A stretch of 64,000 nucleotides of DNA from Tenodera sinensis (GCA_030765045.1 CM060968.1:106261904-106325903); one strand, 5' to 3'. Shown: positions 35,847 through 48,699, numbered from the stretch's first letter. Numbers and translations are program-made. The notes: a model not told the origin generated them from the letters alone.

Positions 35847-37203
35847 CCTCTCTGACACACACACAAATGCCGGAAGCTTATGTATCTACTCACCAGACAC
35901 GGATATGCAGACACCACTCACCTGCAACAAGAAATAAACACTTCTTCAGTATGGTAATTCCTTATAAAAGTACTTCAACTCCTGCTTCAACACAAACCTC
36001 AAGAATGGAATAACGCGAACATGGGCAAAGCAAGCAATAACTTAACGACATATTTTCTGATCTGTACCAGGCGGCGGTCAGCAGACTTATGAGGCAAGCA
36101 ATCATTTCAGGTGACTCATTGAAACTTTTACATGTGTCACGAAACCCTCGGACTGCGTTTCATAGCTTTTAAATAATAATAAGAAACAGTAAACGAAACT
36201 CGTAAGGAAGCTACTAACATTATAGGGGCTGGTAGTACTGCCCAGGAGGTGACATTTTCTAAATCTGCACTCTATAATATTTAAGGGTACCGATTGATGA
36301 ATTTTCCAAATAGTTCCTAGATTGGGCATTTTAAAACACAAATTGAAACCATTTTACAAAAATGAACCTTACAATTTTCAAAACTTTTAAACACCATTTT
36401 GCATTTGTGTTCTTTATTGAGCTAGAAAATGTTTTCTGAAACATACTTTTAACTTAATTGATTAATAGAAGTGTTTATATTCAATTGTATCTTCAACTTT
36501 GCAAAACAATACACACAAAACCTGGATGCGTTGTTAGCCTAGCTCATTTGTCTCACACTGATAACTGCATAGCAAGTTTTGATTAACATTCTATATTGGG
36601 GACACTAAGTTTCACTGTCATAAATTAAGAAGTGAATAATCAGGATGATTTTAAATCCCAAAATGTCCAATATATTACAACTGAGAAGAACGGTCAGGAA
36701 AAGTTACCCATAAAACTGGCCTGAAATTGTACCCATGTACCTTTTATTGAATAGTGGTTATTTTTGTTTAAAATACTTAATTTAGAATCTGATTAGAGAA
36801 ATATCAACTGCGCAACTAGGTCATCCACCTAAATAACCAGTAACTCATTCCCACTAAAAGAAAAAAATATATATTACATGAAAACGTTCTTCTATAATCG
36901 GACATAGCACAGCAAATTAAAACGCTTAACTGTTATTTTGTATCATTTTTCCGTAATTTTCACCGATCGGCCCTCAGAGAAGTAAACTAAACTATGTACA
37001 TATTATTAACTAGTATTACTAATATGTGCACGCTGCGGGATTTGGATTTCATAAAATCTTAGGAAAATTAGCTAATTCCTCTTATTCACAAACATTCACT
37101 TCGACACCCTGAATGGACAGCCATTAAGTACCAGGATGATAAGTTCATTTTAAACTATGTTATAACACTTTGCTATTAAAATCAGTGTGGAACCTTTATC
37201 TTC
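34981..37203. other. unassigned AT-rich stretch with one compound microsatellite
   Basis: A (GTCT)n(CT)n(CA)n compound array lies at about 35812-35867. No gene recognised elsewhere. Confidence 0.4.
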
Positions 37204-37628
37204 AGAGAAAAAGAGTTTGCTGCCCTCGTAGCGCAGTTGGTAGAGCACCTGCCTGCTGTGCAAGGGGTGCCGGGTCGATTCCCGGCCAAGATTATTCCTA
37301 ATCCCTCCCTGAGTCTGGAAGTATAATGGCGGCGCCGTGGCTGAGTGGTTAGACCACTCGTCTACCACCTAGGCGGTCCCGCATGTGGTATTCGTGGTGG
37401 ACGAAGCGGCGTATGGGCGGGTTTTCTCCGGGTTCTCCGGTTTCCCCTGCCACTCATTCCACCAATTGCTCCATTATCACCTTTCCAATCATCCATTTCG
37501 CCTGCATTTCATTCGCTTCCTCACTATCATACCTTGAGGTCCCTCTGCTCTCAGACAGGCGTCTGACCCTAGGCAGTGGCAGCCCTACATAAGGGGAGAG
37601 TAATCAGGGAAAGAGAGAAAAAGAGTTT
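37204..37628 (+). mobile_element. two-headed (dimeric) SINE with one target duplication
   Basis: An exact 15-bp direct repeat (AGAGAAAAAGAGTTT) lies at 37204-37218 and 37614-37628. Between them are two different tRNA-like heads. The first (37219-37300) has CCTCGTAGCGCAGTTGGTAG and the B box CCGGGTCGATTCCCGG. The second starts at 37330 with GGCGCCGTGGCTGAGTGGTT, has lost a clear B box, and leads into a body (TTTTCTCCGGGTTCTCCGGT) also present inverted at 48.6 kb. The 3' end has no long poly(A). The single duplication implies that the whole 395-bp unit was inserted at once. Confidence 0.8.
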
Positions 37629-37637
37629 CTTTCACCT

Positions 37638-37760
37638 TCTCTACTACTTATACTTATCTAAAGCAGGGGACGTATTGTATTTCACCTAAAAATGCAACAC
37701 TATTGATATTTCGCACTCAGAATTCGAAAGCAAATTTTTATAAAAGTTCCCTCTGTGTGC

Positions 37761-37846
<86 letters not shown>

Positions 37847-38132
37847 CGTCCTTGAACAGTATGATTCAAACATGAAATATTTCTTAAATATGGGATTTAA
37901 GTTCAGCATTTACCCCTCACTAGCCTTTTCCATTTTCTCTATTTCTTCACACTTCTTTTAACCATTTTAATCTCATTTTTCCTAAATATTTTCCTGCTTT
38001 CTCCATATATTCATCCGATTTTGAATTTCAAATTTTCTTACCTTTCAATTCGAATGCAAGATCTTTCCATTTCTTGGGCACTTTTGCAAGAATACTTTAA
38101 AAAAGAAACTCACGTGAATGTAACCCATCAGA
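37638..38132 (+). mobile_element. family A repeat, 5' end, microsatellite and 3' end, middle replaced
   Basis: 5' part at 37638-37750 (CTTCTCTACTACTTATACTT, ACGTATTGTATTTCACC), a (CG)n(TG)n array at 37757-37846 in the fixed position, then TTGAACAGTATGATTCAAAC. The middle is not recognisable. A 3' end motif (ACTCACGTGAATGTAACCCA) closes it near 38110-38132. Confidence 0.6.
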
Positions 38133-38704
38133 CTTCCCCCTCACAAAAAATGCAATACTGCAGGTAGAAGGAGTAATACCAGCGTGTGAATGGAAAGTAA
38201 GGTTCCGAACCGTGCACGATAGAGCACCTATTCCTCAATTCAATCTCGAATGCGTTATTCAAGTTTCCTTAATAAAATTCAAGTTTATGCCGTGTTTGCA
38301 TGTGGCCTGTACATATATTCCTGCATTTGCATTTCAGTTTACGATGCAGATTGGGAATCTCAAATGCGGAGAGAATTATGATTAGTTCAAGTTCCAGATC
38401 TAAAACGGAACTAATCAATGCACCTAAGCATGCAGTCCATGACCTTTAACTAGCCAGAGGATAGACAAGTCCTTTCATAATGTTGCCACACTGAGTTCCC
38501 CGTAGGGCCCCCACACACCTACAACGACTGAGTTGCCACATTCAGAGTGACTAATGCATTTCCGTCACAACTTGGGAGCCACGTGTGATATCACGCACTC
38601 TGCTTCTGGCAACATCCCTGTGCTTTGCACACAGGCTAGGAAAATCCTCCAGATATACCTATATCGCACAAGTTTACTGTCGTAATAGCGATGAATTGTC
38701 AATT
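38133..38704. other. unassigned stretch
   Basis: No gene or repeat recognised. Confidence 0.4.
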
Positions 38705-38768
38705 TATGTATTACTTTCTCTATCACGTACATAGCGGGCAGAGAAGGTATTCTACTCTACTAAAATAT
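38705..38768 (+). mobile_element. family A 5' end stub
   Basis: ACTTTCTCTATCACGTACAT followed by GCAGAGAAGGTATTCTACTC, then immediately the inverted 3' end of the next copy. Confidence 0.65.
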
Positions 38769-38818
38769 CTTATGTGTTGCTCTCACATGACTTTCTCTAC
38801 TCCTGTACTAACTATTCT

Positions 38819-38891
38819 TACAAACTCTTACACCGTCCGATATGACGCAATGTTGGAGGACGTTAATTAAAAAAAAAATACAAACTCTTAC
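38819..38891 (+). mobile_element. tiny retroposed fragment with 13-bp target duplication
   Basis: TACAAACTCTTAC occurs exactly at 38819-38831 and 38879-38891. Between them are 47 bp (starting ACCGTCCGATATGACGC) ending in an A run. Poly(A) plus a direct repeat of this size is the hallmark of LINE-machinery insertion. The source transcript is unknown. Confidence 0.75.
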
Positions 38892-38902
38892 TCCTCTATC
38901 TC

Positions 38903-39136
38903 AGTGGTTCTCAAACTTTTTAAGTCCGGGACCCACTTTTAAGGATATTAAACTTCACGCAACCCATAAGTTAAATTAGTACATACTAATCACTCATGAA
39001 AAGGTAAATATACTATGATTATGTGCACGTTAATTAAAAATACCATCATATTCTAATTCAGCAAGCGTTTTGTAGACCTGACGGGTCGTTCCGCGGTCCA
39101 CCAGTGGGTCGGGACCCATAGTTTGAGAAACGCTGC
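38903..39136. mobile_element. hAT-like MITE
   Basis: Ends are inverted: AGTGGTTCTCAAACTTTTTA on the left, and GTTTGAGAAACGCTG on the right, which inverts to CAGCGTTTCTCAAAC. CAGTGGTTCTCAA-type ends are a known hAT signature. There is no coding content. The 8-bp duplication is not visible and about 22 bp of family A is missing at the site, suggesting a local deletion. Confidence 0.7.
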
Positions 39137-39482
39137 ATTTGCAGGAATTAACTTACTGCTGATTTTCTTGTAGGTGCAAGGGGAATATGAGAATGCAGTA
39201 GGTTCTGAGCGATAGTGAAATCTTTTAAAGCTTTGAAATTCCGTTCTCTTTGCGCCAAGATATAAAGAAGTGAATAACGACCTTCCATTTGAGAAAAGCT
39301 TAAGTATTGTAAAACTTACACAAATAACAAGGAATATCTCCGAAATGGTTCACTCCACAAAAAACTTGGACATAACGTACGTTTTAACGAGATCTACATT
39401 TTTTGTACAGTAAGAATTGGTCTATGTATAACAGTTTACCAGTTATGCAAAAGTCATCTAGAGTAAACAGGACTACTTAGGC

Positions 39483-40524
39483 CAGAGGTGGACAAAAGCG
39501 GATTCGTGAGCGTTTCGGTGTGTAACTATGCAACACAACCTCTTAGTTGGTTTCAGGAGTCCAAAAGTTGTTTCGCGACCAATATGTGTGGAGGAATTAT
39601 GTCTGTGTCAACACCGTCTACCTCATTTGTAACAAGATATTACATGGTTTTCTTCCAACCAACACTATATGACTTTATTGTAGACATCATGTCGTACACA
39701 ACGAAAAAACTAGTGTTTTCTGATCTACATTTTTATATATGTTGTATAAATTCTGTTTGTTATTATTATTATTGTTGTTGTTATTATTATAGATTTAGAA
39801 CGTGCCAAATTTCTAGAAGGTTCACACAATCTAAACATAAACATACCAACACATGTGACAACTCTCTTAACCAACAAATCAATTTATGAAATACTTATTT
39901 CAAATGTATAAAATCACTTAGTACTGTGCCAGAGGGTAAACTAATTAATTATATTCCCATTCTTAATGATTTAAATACGGAGATTACTTCACGCATATTT
40001 CATGATTTCAGGAATCTTGAGAATGATATTTCAATGTTTGTTAACTCTTTTACTGTCGGTGTAGTCAATGTAACAGTTAACTTGCAATGTGAACTTCTAT
40101 ACATCTACAAACAGATTTAGTGACAAAAAATAAGTGCAGAAGTTTAGTTGCCATAGAAGTGTTCAAAAAACTGTGTAAGGTACTATATGTTGGTTTGAGA
40201 AAATATTATGCTTTCGTTACACTTATTACAATATTTTGCTCCACACATGTCGGGAAACATTTTTTTTCCCCTGACGAACATAGAAATGTTCTGAATGTCT
40301 TCTCATATATTCGGATGATGATAATGTGTATAATTCCAATTTCACATAATAAATGTATGACCACCTCTTTTCTGTTTGAAACAAAAGCGCTGAGCATTAA
40401 CTGTATCAATCAGCCACTGTGAACAGTTTAAGGAGCGAAGAAACACCACTCCTATAAGCATTAAGAATGTTACGCGGGTTACCCGCAAAGTGGATTTGGA
40501 GCAGACCTACTCTACCCGCCCCTG
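39483..40524 (+). mobile_element. hAT element with ZBED5/GTF2IRD2-like transposase remnant
   Basis: Termini CAGAGGTGGACAAAAGCGG and, inverted, CAGGGGCGGGTAGAG, bordered by an 8-bp duplication (ACTTAGGC at 39475-39482, ACATAGGC at 40525-40532). The plus-strand frame 39926-40120 reads IPILNDLNTEITSRIFHDFR, NLENDISMFVNSFTVGV and NLQCELL. This is the F-x-x-RF-x-DFR..E..F..PF-x-V..LQ-x-EL-x-ELQ segment of hAT transposases of the ZBED5/EPM2AIP1/GTF2IRD2 group. The following C-terminal dimerisation region is frameshifted (AEV..LP..VFKKLCK; CSTHV). The BED finger and catalytic residues were not found. It is an inactive internal-deletion copy. Confidence 0.85.
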
Positions 40525-40950
40525 ACATAGGCTATAGCCAGAAAATTCAAAATATACATTTCATTTACCATAAAAATATCTTAAATATATATCATTTTAA
40601 TTAAAATCGTTCAGAGTCATGTTTTAGAAAATAAAAATTTTCAAAAAATCTTCCATGTAAAGGGAAGTTTAGGGTGGAGGAATTTTCTTCAAAATCTTGG
40701 TGCCGCATCCTTGAAAGACATTAAACTTGAATACGAACGTTTCGTTCTTGGGTTATGCTGCTGACAAACTCTGTCAATCACAAAATCCGCAATTTTTTTG
40801 TTCCCTTTATGGCATTTAAAATGCTATAGATGTCAATTTCCATTTTAACACACACTAAAATTGATCCCTTTTTAATCAGGGGGCCTCAAAACATTTTCCG
40901 TTGAAATCCCAACTTGGAAATTTTGGGTCGAGTACAATAGTTCCCTCTAC

Positions 40951-42039
40951 TTACTCTTTCAGATTTCTAGTGCTGAGCGCCACAGCTCTATTCTATCAGA
41001 TGTTTACACCGTGAAACATCAGTTTTAGAATTCAAACGGTCCACAATCAATCTCAGTTTTGTGCCCAAGGAAGGGCCAATCACTTAAACTCATCCTCATT
41101 CATTCTTCCTTATTTTACGCTTCCCTCGTCTTCCTTGTCTTTCACCCGCTCTTTCCACCACAGCTGTTTGCTAGTTCTCATATCCACATTTCAAATGCCT
41201 GTGATCACTGTTCCTCCCTGCTGTCCATTGGTTCCATTATCTCATTTCGAATTTGCAAATACATCTTCCTTTTCTTCAAGTAACCACAATCTATTTCTCT
41301 CTCTCTCTCTCTCTGCACTGCTCATCAGTCTGTAAGCCAGGCACCCGCAGGTACACTACTCAGAGCGGTGGGCAGTACAGCGACAAGAGCTTGCTTGCCG
41401 AGCAGCGACCGCTCATCTCACAGAAGTGGATAGCAATGGGTGTTCAACCTTTGGCACAGCAATACGTATATGTATATGCGTTCTTGATGAAAATTTCAAT
41501 GCAGTGCTTAGAATTAAGGCAGCATGAAATTTCTCCCCAAATATTCATAGGCTGGTCAACAGAAAACTAACCAACAAAAACTAAAACATTTACTAAAAGC
41601 TGCACTTGAATTTTCTTTTATTTTATAATTTACATGTTACGTATTCATCATTTCCCATCAGTTAAACCTTTAACTGTTCCAATTATATGTCTCGGGTTTT
41701 CATATTATTAAAAATATAATTTTGTTCCCGTTACGTTTAACAGTTCATCAGTTAAATGTGGAAAAGTAGTTTCTGTTTTATGTTTTGCCGATTAAGTTGT
41801 TCTACATATAGGTATAAGATAACTAAATTCATCAACTAGATAAACAGAGCGAAAATATTCTGCTGCAGATGTAACACAGAAGTGTGTATGAGAAAATGTC
41901 TGACATATTGAAATAAATATCTGTAATGGCTAAAATGTAGAATATTAGTTCACTTTTATTGACTCTCAGTTAATTTGATCTACTGGATGGTTAGTTGTCA
42001 TCAATAAAGCACGCCACAGATGTAACCCGAGGGCCGCGC
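40951..42039. other. unassigned stretch
   Basis: Contains a short (CT)n run at 41297-41314. The frames at 41059-41570 (+) are not recognised. Confidence 0.35.
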
Positions 42040-42190
42040 TGAGGCTCTAAGCTAGCAGCGAGGCAGAGCAAGACTCAAACAAACCCTACCTGTGACTGCT
42101 GTAAACCTCAATGTGGTCGGACCTGAGGAGAGACCACAGAAGAGGGCAGTGTCCCTAACGTTTACAGATTTGAACTCCCCTACTTCGGCT
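42040..42190 (-). repeat. possible family C SINE-body fragment
   Basis: The minus strand reads CACTGCCCTCTTCTGTGGTC followed by TCTCCTCAGG, resembling the TGCCCTCTGCTGTCGT segment at 14.7 and 24.5 kb. Confidence 0.35.
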
Positions 42191-43625
42191 CGTAAAGTGA
42201 GTTACATAGGTTCTCCTATTCTGGTAAATGCTTCTTATAGAGATTAATTAGGGGTTTTCAGTTACCTGCTCACAACACCTTCTACTGACTACTCGTAAAA
42301 TATAATTTCCCAGACGCTCAAATTCCTCGTAAGTTTTTTGTTCTACAAGTGATGTTCACCAGTCGTTTGCAGCAGTCTCATTACATCTTTTGTGCATTTC
42401 CTGGTCTTAAGGTGAAACAGTCTTCTAATTTACCACGTTTGAACAGTTGACGTAGCAACTGATTTAAGTATTCACAGTAGAATGTTGGCCTAATGAGGTA
42501 CCAGGCTTCTAGTTCTGTAACCAATGCATTTTGACATTGTTTTATTTTAATACTGACAGCATTACTGTCTTCAGCAATTCACCATTCTCATACAACGGCA
42601 GACACTTTTCTTGCTTTCATAACACATACATTTAACTACCTAGAAGAAAACTTCATCAGCTCTTGCTTCCCATTCGTTTTACTAAGTGTTAGGTAATTCT
42701 TTGACCAAAATTGTAGATACTCCTCTGATATATCATTGCAGGACTGACGAACGTTACCCAGCAGGTGTGAACACACTCTCCTACTTCCTCTCTCTCCATG
42801 ACCACGAAAGCAGAAAAGCGAGGAAACAAAGCGAAAACCGGTCCAGAAAAGTTCGTCAGCTCTGATCCATTGCATCATCTTTTCCCCAAAAGCTTTACTA
42901 TTCCTAGCCTATCCGTTACTTATTGTTTTCTCTTAGAATGGTGAAAGGATAATACGTACCTATAAGCATTACAAAACTAAATTCATCAAAGAGAATTGTC
43001 ACCCAAGAACAAAACGGGTTTGTAGGAGGTAATTACGACATATAGTGGTGGAGTACATATATAGGTCGAAAGGAACAAAGCCACATCCCCAGAGCATCTA
43101 CACAAAGGTGGTGGATCTTCGTCATTTAGGCCGACGGAAACCTAATTGTGAGTCTGAATGTGGAAGTAACAGGCAAGATATCAGTGAAGCCTCCGCCGCA
43201 TAATTCACACTTGGGATGCTGCTATTGAAACCTTCTCCCTTGTTACTAACTGCTGTTATTCCGTGTTGCATGTTCTAGAAACGGAAGACGGTCAAAACAT
43301 TAACGTGAATGAGGTAACACAACAAACACGCACTTGGGCAGTTGCCAAGGTCTTCCCTAGCTTTAACGCCGCTCCGTTAAACTAAGCAACTAGGCCGTCG
43401 TGGCGTCAGGAATTTTCACCGTATTGCGTAAACATATCAGGGAAACACTTTTTATAGTTTATTTTTGTAGCTCTTTCATTCATTCCTGTTAAGTGAAAAG
43501 AACATGGTTTTGACGTAATTTTTTCTGCATAAAACTGCACGGTGACGAATTACCTACCTACTTCCGCAGACATCGATGTGCAATTCTTCAAGGTAATACA
43601 TTAATATATGAAGAAAAATGCTTGC
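42191..43625. other. unassigned stretch
   Basis: No gene or repeat recognised; 43.32-43.42 kb is GC-richer. Confidence 0.35.
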
Positions 43626-43775
43626 TACCTTTTCTACTACATATAGTAAGTAGAGGAAGTATTGTATTAGATCCAAAAATTTGATGTCGAGATTTCACCG
43701 GAAATATGTTTTGAATTCACCTGAATCCAAGAAAAGTATTTTTAGAAAAAGGTGTATGTGTGTGGGGGGGGGGTG

Positions 43776-43826
<51 letters not shown>

Positions 43827-44180
43827 AGAATAACTCAAAAACGAAAAATCGGTTAAAGACCAAAGTTGGTTTTTAAATTTAAAATTTCCTAAGGATGCGA
43901 CATGAAGATTTTGCAGAAAATTCCTCCTCCCTAAACTACCCTTTACATGGAAAATGTTAATTTTCTCGAAAAATCATTAAAATGCCATATGTTTGAGATA
44001 TTCTTATGGCATATGAAATGTATATTTTGAATTTTCTGGTTATAGCTTATGTAGTCCAGTTTACTCTGGATGACTTTTACATAACTGGTAAACCGGAAGA
44101 GATAGACCAAATCTTAGTACATAAAAATGTAGATCTTGCAAAAAACACAATTTATGTATATATTTGTACAGTGAACGCTG
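43626..44180 (+). mobile_element. family A repeat, 5' two thirds
   Basis: 5' palindrome (TTTTCTACTACATATAGTAA, GTAGAGGAAGTATTG), a G9 run and (TG)n at 43764-43824 in the fixed position, middle blocks to AGATAGACCAAATCTTAG, then loss of the 3' third. A 75-codon frame here resembles one in the 12.4-kb copy but is not kept in other copies. Confidence 0.9.
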
Positions 44181-45607
44181 CTAATATAAAATTTAAAAAG
44201 AAAAAAAGCAAAGCTTATTGTTCTTTGGTGTAGTCCCTTTCGGTGTTCAGCTGGAGTATTTACGCTGACGAGAAGCGTCTTGTTACTTTCATTTCTGGCC
44301 TAGCATCTTTAGTATACATATTTGCCAATTTCCTGAAGTTGAAACCCCTAAAACTTTTTCTCGTCTAGCAAACAGCAATACTTTTGCGCTGATGTGAAAT
44401 TTATAATGCTCAAGTGCAAAAATTAGATGTAAAATAAACTGAAGTTCCATTTTACAAGAATCCTTGAAGGCATGGTAGTCATACCCTGAAATTCTTCCCG
44501 GTACATCTATTGCAGCAAAGAATACCAGTTCCTAGGATACAGACTGAGTTTAGTCCATATTCTTTGCTTCTTAATATGAAACATAAAAAATGCTGTTACA
44601 GAAATGGAATATTAACATTCCGCAGCCTATAAAATGAAAAATATACACAATTCATGTGAAGGAGTTGATTTACAATTCACGTCGACCATTGCTGAATATT
44701 CGCGTACATCCTTAAGGTCACTTTCCCCACGCTATATATTTTCTTGTAGGCCAGTGGAAACATGATCATAATGAAAAGTAGACACACAGATAAGCTCTGG
44801 CCTATCATAGCACTGCATACCAAGTAGAGCGATGCATTCAGTCTATAATCTATAATGCATCAGAATTTAGTGCCTTGTCATATCCGTGATGAAAATCTCG
44901 AAAAGCTTTGAATCTGCCCACAAAGTCGTTAAAACGCCTTCTTTACCGTAGAGTCGTAAACTATGCCTCTGCTCCCGACCACTTTATGGGCAAACCGTAA
45001 AAGTTGGCAGGCATGTAATAGCATATTTGGTTGCTTTCTCTGTTACGCCCACAAGAGGTCATTTGCTTTTGTTTACTTCCTTCATCGTGGGTTTTAACTT
45101 CTGTCAGTATTTTCGCACATTTAAACCAATGTAAATTTCCTTAAGATGGAACAAATTCTGATACTTAATGTTAACCGAAGTTTTTAATGCATTTAGTTAC
45201 TAAACCAGAGGCCCGCAAAATAAACACGTCATTAGGGATACTGTACACCACAACAGCAGGTGGGTTAAGAGGGAGCGGGAAGTAGATGGAGCTGCTTTGG
45301 TATGCAGTGCAGCACTGTAAATATCTGTAGTGAAATGAGTAGGTTCCTGTGTGTGAATTTATCTTTCTAAACTAAGAAGATCTAGAGAAATACCATTGCA
45401 AAAGTAATTGTTCATTAGAAATGCGAGACTAATTGATGTCAGTGTTCTCAGTTTGGAAAAAAAAAGAAAAAAAAAAAAAAAAAAAACAAACTACACCTCG
45501 TATGTGTTGGCTTCAATAGCAAACGATCTGTGACGTGCATCTGAAATTGGTAGATTTTTAAAAAGTTCTACGCCAACTATACCCTGGTACTAGTATTGGC
45601 TCCATTA
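44181..45607. other. unassigned stretch
   Basis: An A run with one G lies at about 45458-45486. No gene recognised. Confidence 0.35.
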
Positions 45608-45792
<185 letters not shown>

Positions 45793-46585
45793 GTTGTTTC
45801 CTACATATACTAATGGATTTAATATAAAAATAACAATAGTAATGATGACACCAAAAGCTTCATGCAACAGAAGCACCGATTCAGTATTTATGCACTAATT
45901 TCTATTATTGTTACTATCATTATTGGCTGGTGCACCCTTCAAATGTCAAACAAGTCGTGTGCAATGCAAGGATAGGCGATAAAAGCGATATAAACACTAT
46001 CATGATAGATGGATGTACTTTCGTTATATGGAACAATGTTGAGTGATTCATGGTGTAACCCCAAACTGGCACAAATGCAACTCTCCTCCGCACTTAAACC
46101 ACATCCTAGAGAAATTCAAGCTAACGAACAACAGGATTGCAATAGCTACTCTGAAGTCCATATTGCAATCTTGCTTGTCTGGTTTGTTTCTTCAATATCG
46201 CACTTGATGTTTTTCAACCTTGAATACCGATAAAGCATCCAAATGTGCAATACGCATGCTCCTGGAGGGCGAAAGAAAGAGCAATTAATGCGCAGCTGCG
46301 CGACTTTTCCAATAATCCTTGACCGACCGTTGCTCTCGCAGTTATCATGGCACTTGTTCCCTCTTGTTTGGCTGGGATATTGAAAGAAGTGTAAGCATGT
46401 TTACAATGTGTGATCAACTCAAGCGTATGCACCATTTCCCCGTACCCTAGTTCGCTGAAATTTCCCAGCTCTACCCCGTAAGCCATTTAAACTTTCAAAA
46501 AGAACGGGTTTATGCATTTCACAGAGAAAAGCTTCATACTATTGTGAATACATTTAGAAAAACTAGATCTATTTCTTGATTTACA
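45793..46585. other. unassigned stretch
   Basis: Frames at 46009-46233 (+) and 46214-46486 (-) are not recognised. Confidence 0.35.
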
Positions 46586-47403
46586 AAAATCTGATGTGTT
46601 GCACTGACATGACTTTCTCTACTCTTGTATTCTTACAAACTCTTATCCCTGATCTTCTAAGTGTTAGAAAACATTTGCAGAAATTATCTTATTGTTTATT
46701 TCTTGTCGGTGCAAGAGGAACATGGGCTTTCAGCGATAGTAAACTCTTTTAAACCTTTCAAATTCCGTTATCTTTGCACTGTTAACATATAAAACTGAAT
46801 AACGATGTTCCATTTGACAGAAGTAAAAGTTCTGCAAAACTTACACAAATAACAAGGAATATCTCCGCAATGGTTCACTCTACAAAAAACTTGTTTGGAC
46901 ATAAACTGTGTGTTCTAGCAAGACCTACATTTTTCTATAGTAGGATTTGGTCTATTTCTTACGGTTTACCAGTTATACAAAAAGTCATCCAGAGTAAATA
47001 CGACTACAGGGCTATAGCCCAAAAATTCGAGATATACATTTCATTTGCTATAAAAATATCTCATCCATATGGCATTCTAATAAAAATCATTAGAGTCATT
47101 TTCAAGAAAATCAAAACTTTCGAAAAATGTTCCATGTAAAGGGTAGTTTAGGGTGGAGCAATTTTCTTCAAAATCTTCGTGTCGCATCCTGAAGGTCATT
47201 AAACTTAAATATCAACTTTAATTTTTAACAGACTTTTGGTTTTTAAGTTATGCTGTCCAGAGGCTGACAGGCACACAGACATGGATATGCTTTTTTTGAA
47301 TTCAGGGAGTCTCAAAGCATATATTTCCGGTGAAATCTCAACATCGAATTTTTGGGTGGGATACAATACTTTCCCTACTTTACTAAACATAGTAGAGAGG
47401 AAA
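46586..47403 (-). mobile_element. family A repeat, full-length minus-strand copy
   Basis: Starts AAATCTGATGTGTTGCACTG, keeps every block in order, has the short GACAGGCACACAGACATGG at the microsatellite site, and ends with TTTCCCTACTTTACTAAACA..AGTAGAGAGG. Confidence 0.9.
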
Positions 47404-48252
47404 AACTCGATGACATAGAAGAAAGACTAGACTGAAATCCAAAAGAAACATCTGAGAAAGCTTGTACAGTAATCAGGAAATTCGTAAATCTCGGCTTGGA
47501 ATGCCATTAAACTTTTCAGTAATCACAACCACGCGATAATCTGAATACAGATAATATTTATGATCGTTCGATTGACTTAATTTGTTTTTACGGACGAAGC
47601 ATAAGTTTAACATGGTCATGGAGAATTAATGAATGCTAATGCAAATTTTGTTAAAAGATATGAGATATATATTTGATGACATATCTAACGTATATGTAAT
47701 TTCTAACACTTTCCCTGAAAAAGGCATTGGTTATTTAGTTATAATTTTCATGAAAAATGTCTGCACTTGAAGTTATGGTCTGTGAATATCCGACTCCGTC
47801 GGCAAATAGCATGCTTCCCGATCAAGAAAATTCCCGTCAGGCTCGCCGCGTGTCAAAACAAAGGATCTGTAATTGTGCATAGCCGACGTAAATGGTGCTA
47901 TGTTGGAATAGCAGAAATATATTTCGTGAAATTTAATATTGCTTCCTTAATCTATGTCAATGAACCTTGCAAACTGTTATAGCGAATGCTCAACAGAAAT
48001 ATTTATTCATACAGTAGTTATTAATTTCGACTGGCACAAAAAATGTAGCGAAGTAGATGGATATTTTTCATAGATTCAGGTAGTAGTACCGATGGGCTGC
48101 AAGTGGCTGCTTGGATTTAGCTTCTGTTTACTGCTTTAATGTACGTATAACACCTTTAGAGCAGGCTTGACAACATCAACCAAGCTTTGGAATCAGAATG
48201 TTCGATGTAATTGTAATGTTAATACTAGTCTCTCGTTAGTACACTGAAATAC
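47404..48252. other. unassigned stretch
   Basis: No gene recognised. Confidence 0.4.
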
Positions 48253-48277
48253 GGGGGGGGGGGGGGGGGGGGGGGGG
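48253..48277. repeat. run of 25 G
   Basis: An uninterrupted homopolymer G tract, long enough to form stacked G-quadruplexes on this strand. The length is prone to sequencing error. Confidence 0.9.
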
Positions 48278-48351
48278 AGGAGACTATCTGATCACGAGTG
48301 TGGCACCTATGTACGCATAAAATAATTATATGACATAAAATAACTTATACT

Positions 48352-48641
48352 ACTTTCTCTACTACGTTGTAGTAGTATATTCTACTAAAAATTCGATATC
48401 GAGATTTTACTGGAAATATGTTTTGAAGCTTCCTGAACAAAAGACGGCGTTTGTACAATTTAGGTTTGTGTGTATGTGTGTTGTGTTTTATTTTGTATTG
48501 TGTAGTGTTTAATGCCCACTTTTACTTCGTACGGCACCGCAGGCGGTGACACTGATGATACATGGAATGAAGATGGAGTACCGGTGGAATGAGATGGCGG
48601 GGGAAACCGGAGAACCCGGAGGAAAACCGCCCCAGTGCCTC

Positions 48642-48699
<58 letters not shown>

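Larger units (their letters stand above)
38770..40950 (-). mobile_element. family A repeat with three nested insertions
   Basis: One minus-strand copy in four pieces: 38770-38831, 38879-38902, 39137-39482 and 40525-40950. The joined order agrees with uninterrupted copies. The interruptions are a retroposed fragment, a hAT-like MITE and a hAT element, listed separately. Confidence 0.85.
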
